DNA of 5,611 nt from assembly GCA_001779055.1 (NCBI GenBank), contig MFJA01000084.1, positions 1 to 5,611 on the forward strand, in the 5' to 3' direction. Source of the DNA: Candidatus Gottesmanbacteria bacterium RBG_16_37_8. Its GTDB lineage: Bacteria > Patescibacteriota > Microgenomatia > 2-02-FULL-39-11. The position numbers and the translations under genes are program-made. The notes beneath the pieces are model-generated. The model did not search any database, was not told the DNA's origin, and was given only the letters and a program-made list of their open reading frames with translations. Shown here in pieces: positions 4,574-5,611 of the stretch; within the stretch, counting starts at the first letter, position 1; each line of letters starts with the position of its first letter.

Positions 4574-5128
4574 ATGACCGTCTATTTCACGGCTTCAATT
4601 GCCGGCAAAAAACACTATCTGGCTAATTATCAAAAAATAATTGAGCTGCTTGAAAAAAAAGGCTGCCAGGTCATCAGCGACCACATTATCAAATCAACGG
4701 AACAGGAAGTCCGTCTGGAAACCAAGGAAGAAAGGCTAAAGTTTCAAAAAAAGCTTGAGGTCTGGATCGCCTCCTCCGACTTCATGGTGGTTGAAACATC
4801 CTTCCCCTCAATTTCTGTCGGTTACGAGATTTCCCTGGCCCAGCATCTTAACAAACCTATCCTCATTCTCTATTCCGAAGGCACCCCCCCGACTCTTCTT
4901 GCCCATAATATGGATGAAAAAGTTGTCTGTGAAAAATACTCGTCTGAAACTCTGCAAAGTCTGATTGCTGATTTTATCAATTACGTTCAGGGTGCAGCCG
5001 ACTCCCGCTTCACTTTCTTTATCTCCAGCAAAATTGCCTCTCATCTGGAAAAAATCTCCAGAAAAGAAAAAATCCCCAAAAGTGTCTATCTCCGCCAGTT
5101 GATCGAAAAAGACATGAAAAACCACTGA
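4574..5128 (+). CDS. Nucleoside 2-deoxyribosyltransferase-like protein with C-terminal RHH domain
   Basis: This 184-aa protein has two apparent domains. Residues 1-140 resemble the nucleoside 2-deoxyribosyltransferase (NDT/DRHyd) fold: first strand VYFTASIAG (3-11), a helix NYQKIIELLEKKG, strand QVISDH, helix RLKFQKKLEVWIASSDFMVVE (54-74, Asp69), then SVGYEISLAQHLNKPILILY (81-100). Glu85 in GYE-IS-A sits where the family has its catalytic nucleophile Glu (usually Gly-x-x-x-Glu-hydrophobic-Gly/Ser-x-Ala). Such enzymes cleave or swap N-glycosidic bonds of (deoxy)nucleosides or nucleotides. Residues about 144-184 (strand RFTFFIS, helix SKIASHLEKISRKEK, turn, helix PKSVYLRQLIEKDMKNH) fit a ribbon-helix-helix DNA-binding domain, unusual for an enzyme. 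ATG 4574 is chosen because TATAAT lies 6 nt upstream and the first strand starts at once; TTG 4529 would add 15 unlike residues. It may be a self-regulating enzyme or a ligand-sensing regulator; both are inferred. Confidence 0.78.
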   Translation: MTVYFTASIAGKKHYLANYQKIIELLEKKGCQVISDHIIKSTEQEVRLETKEERLKFQKKLEVWIASSDFMVVETSFPSISVGYEISLAQHLNKPILILYSEGTPPTLLAHNMDEKVVCEKYSSETLQSLIADFINYVQGAADSRFTFFISSKIASHLEKISRKEKIPKSVYLRQLIEKDMKNH

Positions 5129-5138
5129 TTTGTCCCCC

Positions 5139-5163
5139 CCATACATCACCGCGCTGTATTGGA
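5139..5163 (+). terminator. Imperfect hairpin after the deoxyribosyltransferase-like gene
   Basis: Around 5141-5159, ATACA pairs with TGTAT across a 9-nt loop, and flanking CC and GG can extend the stem over one bulged T. It lies about 12 nt after the TGA stop, behind a run of seven C. There is no U-tract, so it may not terminate. Confidence 0.2.
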
Positions 5164-5196
5164 CTTATCTCTTATCCTTTTTACGCTTGTATCCAT

Positions 5197-5517
5197 ATGT
5201 TTGAGACCGAAGAACCAAGCAAATATAGTTTTCGGCCGAAAAATTCTGACACTGGAATAAATCGGGTAATTTCCGTAGATTACGGGCATGAACATCTATC
5301 TCCCCGGGATATTGAAGATCTAAGTCAAGGTATTGAAAATGGCCAAACGGTCATCGTTGCTCCCAAATACAGCGTCATGACAATTAATCCCTCAAGTAAA
5401 GTTGGCGGGGAAATTTATCAGTTTTTTCATTCCTTAAATGGACTAATTTTGCATGATATTCGTACTATGTTGGCTGTTCGCAATCTGGCTAAAAAAGCTA
5501 CTTTATTTCACCGATAA
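5197..5517 (+). CDS. Hypothetical protein of 106 aa, family not recognised
   Basis: This is a complete 106-aa frame from ATG 5197 to TAA. The N-terminal about 22 residues are polar (EEPSKYSFRPKNSDTG) and look unstructured. The rest is compact: strand RVISVDYGHEHL (23-34), helix PRDIEDLSQGIENG (36-49), strand QTVIVAPKY (50-58), then SSKVGGEIYQFFHSLNG (66-82) and a final helical segment HDIRTMLAVRNLAKKATLF. There is no membrane helix, signal peptide or Cys, and no catalytic signature I can name. It lies 68 bp after the deoxyribosyltransferase-like gene on the same strand and could share its transcript. No Shine-Dalgarno sequence precedes the ATG; the 40 bases before it are mostly pyrimidines. 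Amino-acid composition and order look like a real folded protein, and no competing frame is better. Confidence 0.6.
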   Translation: MFETEEPSKYSFRPKNSDTGINRVISVDYGHEHLSPRDIEDLSQGIENGQTVIVAPKYSVMTINPSSKVGGEIYQFFHSLNGLILHDIRTMLAVRNLAKKATLFHR

Positions 5518-5611
5518 AACAAGTATTTGAAATGGCTGAAATTTAAAATAGAATAAATCCCGATAGGAATAAAATTACTCCTCAATACTGATGGGACACA
5601 TCAGAAGGTTG
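5518..5611. other. Non-coding end of the window with a hairpin
   Basis: No gene is established in these last 94 bases. AT-rich sequence is followed by CTGATG (5588-5593), loop GGACA, CATCAG (5599-5604), a perfect 6-bp stem. An ATG at 5591 opens a frame (MGHIRRL) that runs off the end of the window, so a further plus-strand gene could begin here, but seven codons do not decide it. Confidence 0.4.

Noticed and set aside
4755..5149. Two frames (plus 4755-4964, minus 4808-5149) within the deoxyribosyltransferase-like gene
   Set aside because: Both overlap a clear domain-bearing gene, and their compositions (Pro/Ser-rich and Phe/Asp-rich) look like frame shadows.
1..5611. CRISPR array, insertion sequence, tRNA, rRNA or att site
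   Set aside because: No regularly spaced repeats, transposase or integrase motifs, terminal inverted repeats, or tRNA/rRNA-like segments were found on reading through.
1..5611. Alternative genetic code with TGA as glycine
   Set aside because: TGA ends the AbrB-like gene at 2568 and the deoxyribosyltransferase-like gene at 5128 at sensible positions, and no domain-bearing frame needs TGA read-through.

Overview
The window looks like chromosomal DNA of a small-genome bacterium, most likely a member of the Candidate Phyla Radiation (Patescibacteria). The grounds are AT-rich sequence, Lys/Ile/Phe-rich proteins, short single-domain genes, several likely leaderless starts, and toxin-antitoxin genes of types common in those genomes. 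This placement is an inference; no rRNA or marker gene is present. TGA acts as a normal stop (ends of the AbrB-like gene and of the deoxyribosyltransferase-like gene), so the TGA=Gly code of some CPR lineages does not apply.

Left part, minus strand (190-2813). Read from 2813 downward: an AbrB/MazE-type antitoxin; a Doc/Fic-type toxin overlapping it by 35 nt; an interrupted gene for a one-helix membrane protein with a coiled-coil tail; and a large alpha/beta hydrolase with a GHSMG nucleophile elbow. The antitoxin has a near-consensus promoter (TTGACG, 18 nt, extended -10 TGT-TATAAT) overlapped by a perfect 7+5+7 inverted repeat and followed by AGGAGG, as expected of an autoregulated toxin-antitoxin operon.

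Middle, plus strand (2937-4206). A minimal beta-carbonic-anhydrase-like protein of 120 aa keeps the full CxDxR...HxxC zinc site. A second toxin-antitoxin-like pair follows: a 79-aa protein resembling the small partner (DUF6922-like) of AbiEii toxins, overlapping by 55 nt an AbiEii/AbiGii-type nucleotidyltransferase. Two overlapping hairpins lie between the carbonic anhydrase and this pair.

Right part (4248-5611). A short minus-strand gene encodes a Pro/Glu- and Ala/Gly-rich, probably disordered 73-aa protein. Divergent from it is a nucleoside 2-deoxyribosyltransferase-like protein with an apparent ribbon-helix-helix DNA-binding domain at its C-terminus, the most unusual architecture here. A 106-aa protein of unknown function follows, then a short non-coding end with a hairpin.

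Taken together this is a compact accessory region: two type II/IV-like toxin-antitoxin modules facing away from each other around a minimal carbonic anhydrase homologue, next to a possibly self-regulating nucleotide-metabolism or conflict protein. No mobile element, CRISPR array, tRNA or rRNA was seen.
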